Positions 6,552 through 7,878 of a stretch of DNA of 7,878 nucleotides are shown here, in pieces; the stretch's first letter is position 1, and each line of letters starts with the position of its first letter. The position numbers and the translations under genes are program-made. Below the pieces are notes generated by a model. That model was not told the origin of the DNA. It ran no database searches and saw nothing but the letters and a program-made list of their open reading frames with translations. The DNA comes from Gammaproteobacteria bacterium. GTDB lineage: Bacteria > Gemmatimonadota > Gemmatimonadetes > Longimicrobiales > Gaopeijiaceae. The stretch lies in contig VYDD01000173.1 in the NCBI GenBank assembly GCA_009843625.1, positions 1 to 7,878 of the forward strand. The letters are read 5' to 3'.

Positions 6552-7552
6552 ATGATCAGCCCTGTGCTACCGACAATAAATGTCCTTTACGAAAACCCTG
6601 CCTGGATTCCGCCCCTTCGGGAGGCACTTGAGAGCGAAGGCTTCCGGGTCCGCCTCGTGCATGTGAACGAGGGGATCGTCGATCCGTCGGCGCCTCCGCC
6701 CGAGGGCATCTGGATGAACCGCATCAGCCCGTCCTCGCACACCCGGGGTCACGTCCACACGGTGGAGCTGGCTCGCCAGCTTCTGTATTGGCTGGAGTCC
6801 CACGGCCGTCGAGTCATCAATGGGCTGCGCGCCTTTGAGCTGGAGATGAGCAAGCTTCGGCAGGACCTCGTCCTGCGGCGACACGGAATCCGGACGCCGC
6901 GCACGGTGCTGGCCGTCGGGAGGGAGCATCTGCGCGCAGCGGCCGCAACCTTCGATGGCCCGTTCATCACGAAGCACGATCAGGGGGGCAAGGGCCTGGG
7001 CATCCGGCTCTTCCAGGACCCCGGGAAGCTCGAAGAGCATCTCGACGACAGGAGCTTCGACGCCGGACCCGGCGCCAAGGTGATCCTCCAGCAGTACATC
7101 CCCGCACCCGAGCCATTCATCACGAGGGTGGAGATCGTTGGCGGCCGCTTTGTGTTCGCGATGCGGAGCTCTACGGCCGGGGGGTTCGAACTCTGCCCTC
7201 GGATGCGTGCAATCCGATGCCTCCGAACCGGGAGAGCCTCTGGACGGGTGCGGGCGGCGCAGGTGCGGGTGGCACGGGTGCTGCCGACCTCTTCAGCCCG
7301 TCGCCGCTCACGGCCGGCGACCCGTTGGCCCAGAGGTATATCCGGCTCTGCATCGAGGAAGGGATCGAGATCGCCGGAATCGAATTCGTGGAAGATGCCC
7401 GCGGCAACCGCTACACGTATGACATCAACGGCACAACCAACTACAATCAGGCGTTCGGCGCCCGAATCGGCGTCGATGGCATGCGCGCGGTGGCCCGGTA
7501 TGTACGCAGGGTGGCGATGCCGGGCCTTCGGCCGCAGCGCATCGCGTGTTAG
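6552..7552 (+). pseudogene. ATP-grasp ligase, RimK/glutathione-synthetase-like, frameshifted
   Basis: ATP-grasp enzyme, probably ligating an amino acid or similar nucleophile to a carboxylate via an acyl-phosphate. Substrate unknown. It starts at ATG 6552 (weak GAGA 7 bases upstream) with a pre-ATP-grasp segment (VLYENPAW; WMNRISPSSHTR). Next come the KLRQDLVLRRHGIRTPRT helix-strand and the ATP-binding FITKHDQGGKGLGIRLF (138 on). The metal-binding end, YDINGTTNYNQ (Asp291, Asn293 once restored), lies in another frame. The frame switches at 7196-7200. There TGC CCT CGG reads onward as nonsense, whereas one extra C in the CCC run restores the residues ELCPSDACNPMPPNRESLW and the rest to TAG 7552. 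The restored length is 333 aa. A Gly/Ala-rich insert is encoded at 7247-7285. This is either a true pseudogene or a homopolymer error. The stop is 38 bases before the next gene, so they could be co-transcribed. Confidence 0.75.
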
Positions 7553-7590
7553 CGGGGATGCCGTAGCCGCAACGCCACAGGAGACGAACG

Positions 7591-7878
7591 ATGGCTGGGA
7601 AGACGACGCAAGAGCGGACCGGGTATGCGACCGCCGTCGCCATGGCCACGCTGTCCATCATGATGCTTACAGTGCTGGCTCACCCACTCACCGCCCAGGA
7701 AGTAGTCGAACTCCCGGGCGAAGACCGGCCCCTCGACGCCGACTTCGAGGACATCTACCGGGTGGGCTCGCTTGACGGGGATGGCTGGGACACCTTCGGG
7801 CGCGTTGGGGGGGTCGGCTTCGACGGTGCCGGCAACCTCTATATCCTCGACACCGAAGCGGTGCGGATCAACGTCGTC
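7591..7878 (+). CDS. exported six-bladed beta-propeller protein, N-terminal part
   Basis: A 96-codon open frame runs off the window end. ATG 7591 has a strong AGGAG (7579-7583) 7 bases upstream. Residues 1-35 form a signal peptide: basic N-region (MAGKTTQERTG), hydrophobic core AVAMATLSIMMLTVLA, and a likely cleavage site LTA-QE after Ala35. The mature part shows the first propeller strands, RVGSLDGDGWDTFGRVGGVG and FDGAGNLYILD, matching the blade pattern of the two propeller genes to the left. It lacks a lipobox Cys, so it is probably secreted or periplasmic. The GEGPGE turn expected by analogy would lie beyond the window. Role and ligand are unknown. Confidence 0.75.
   Translation, partial: MAGKTTQERTGYATAVAMATLSIMMLTVLAHPLTAQEVVELPGEDRPLDADFEDIYRVGSLDGDGWDTFGRVGGVGFDGAGNLYILDTEAVRINVV

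Noticed and set aside
7199..7775. Continuation of the 6552 frame past the C-run to 7775
   Set aside because: The translation becomes Arg/Ser/Ala-rich and unrelated to ATP-grasp, and it overlaps the next gene; it is the out-of-frame product of the frameshift.
1..7878. CRISPR array, insertion sequence ends or att-site repeats
   Set aside because: No regularly spaced repeats, transposase or integrase frames, or matching terminal repeats were seen; the only tandem repeat is the two-copy operator at 79-108.

Overview
The window is GC-rich bacterial DNA with dense, strongly G/C-ending codons. It carries three genes for exported six-bladed beta-propeller proteins (one complete, one frameshifted, one cut by the window end). 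Families of such exported propellers with a Gly-Glu-Gly-Pro-Gly-Glu turn, and signal peptides ending in Thr-Ala-Gln, are typical of Gemmatimonadota and some related phyla. I suggest that kind of organism, but no marker gene here proves it.

Layout, left to right. Positions 1-41 may hold the tail of an upstream gene. Positions 77-140 are an unusually structured control region: two tandem 15-bp repeats, a larger dyad around them, and a second dyad that shares one arm with the first. Next comes a tight two-gene operon of P-loop ATPases. The first is 411 aa with canonical Walker motifs. The second is 585 aa, with an altered Walker B, a winged helix and a helical tail. I cannot assign this pair to a named system; with its control region it is the best candidate for an undescribed system here, perhaps sensing, regulation or defence.

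Downstream, 3230-5781 holds two tandem beta-propeller genes on the same strand. The first is a predicted lipoprotein; the second has a Sec-type signal and is broken by an apparent one-base deletion. Between them lies a 222-bp gap with hairpins and a 9-bp inverted repeat.

Positions 5782-6551 form a low-density island. It contains one leftward orphan hicB-like antitoxin gene (5994-6215) with no recognisable hicA. On either side are short G/C3-rich rightward reading-frame tails that look like gene remnants, and a good intrinsic terminator (6467-6498) follows the second of them.

The right end has an ATP-grasp ligase of the RimK/glutathione-synthetase type (6552-7552), also broken by one missing base in a C-run, and then the N-terminus of a third beta-propeller protein (7591 to the end). 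Two single-base deletions in one window mean either genuine gene decay or residual assembly error; read-level inspection would decide.
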